Shown here piece after piece: positions 5,223 to 5,365 of a stretch of DNA of 5,365 bases (positions are counted from its first letter, which is position 1; each line of letters starts with the position of its first letter). Under the pieces are notes generated by a model that was not told the origin of the DNA, searched no databases, and worked only from the letters and a program-made list of their open reading frames with translations. The DNA comes from Gemmatimonadaceae bacterium. GTDB lineage: Bacteria; Gemmatimonadota; Gemmatimonadetes; Gemmatimonadales; Gemmatimonadaceae. Made by a program: the position numbers and the translations under genes. Where the stretch lies: NCBI GenBank assembly GCA_013813605.1, contig JACCRL010000333.1, positions 1 to 5,365 of the forward strand, given 5' to 3'.

Positions 5223-5365
5223 TTGGCCGCACCGATACGTATTCCAGATGAGGAGAAGGAGCTCGTCACGCTCGCGCAGTCGGGTGACGAGCGCGGCTTC
5301 GCCGGGTTGGTGCGACTGCACCAGCGCCGCGCATACGCGGTAGCGCGCTCGATCGTCATGACTCA
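5223..5365 (+). CDS. ECF (sigma-70 family) RNA polymerase sigma factor, N-terminal fragment
   Basis: Forty-seven complete codons are visible before the window ends. Residues 12-47 carry the region 2.1 signature of extracytoplasmic-function sigma factors: ELVTLAQSGDERGFAGLV, then H-QRRAYAVARSIV, matching the common pattern L..LA..GD..AF..LV..H...VY.LA..I. Such factors direct RNA polymerase to specific promoters, often in response to envelope or oxidative stress and under control of an anti-sigma factor, which would lie beyond the window. Start: no ATG or GTG is in frame between the upstream stop (5145-5147) and this motif, so the TTG at 5223 is taken, with GGAA at 5210-5213 nine bases upstream as a weak ribosome site. 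A TACACT hexamer at 5174-5179 could be its -10 box. It lies 75 bp after the small membrane gene. The protein is incomplete, so regions 2.2-4 cannot be checked. Confidence 0.87.
   Translation, partial: MAAPIRIPDEEKELVTLAQSGDERGFAGLVRLHQRRAYAVARSIVMT

Overview
The window is a GC-rich, tightly packed bacterial chromosomal segment. One gene start faces left at the left edge, and seven genes run rightward to the right edge. The overall style (GC-rich codons, a short Ala/Ser-rich secretion signal ending in GA-Q, an M42 peptidase, a full-length PHP-type DNA polymerase X, an ECF sigma factor) would suit a soil bacterium of the Gemmatimonadota or a similar deep-branching phylum. That assignment is an impression and has not been tested.

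Layout: 1-136 (minus) is the start of a truncated secreted-protein gene. 137-252 is a divergent promoter region with a perfect 11-bp tandem duplication and an extended -10 box. 253-1320 is an M42 metallo-aminopeptidase with all metal ligands. 1394-2230 is an alpha/beta hydrolase of the proline iminopeptidase type. 2244-2702 is an unrecognised 152-residue protein. 2718-4451 is bacterial DNA polymerase X (polymerase plus PHP exonuclease). 4502-4990 is a cytoplasmic cyclophilin-type peptidyl-prolyl isomerase. 4992-5147 is a 51-residue single-pass membrane protein, coupled to the cyclophilin. 5223-5365 is the start of an ECF sigma factor cut by the window end.

The two peptidase-like genes could work together in cytoplasmic peptide turnover: M42 enzymes trim peptides from the N-terminus, and the S33-type hydrolase may handle residues such as proline that block general aminopeptidases. 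The unknown protein lies 13 bp after the hydrolase and 15 bp before polX, so it is probably cotranscribed with the peptidase genes. polX appears to have its own promoter, a TATATT box just before its ATG. The same TATATT box sits at nearly the same distance from the M42 start codon, and neither gene has a Shine-Dalgarno sequence, which suggests leaderless mRNAs. The 50-bp gap before the cyclophilin holds an AT-rich palindrome resembling a Fur-family operator.

I found no mobile element, CRISPR array, RNA gene or clearly novel multi-gene system. The best leads are the leaderless-promoter pattern, the Fur-like palindrome, the two uncharacterised small proteins and the tandem 11-mer.
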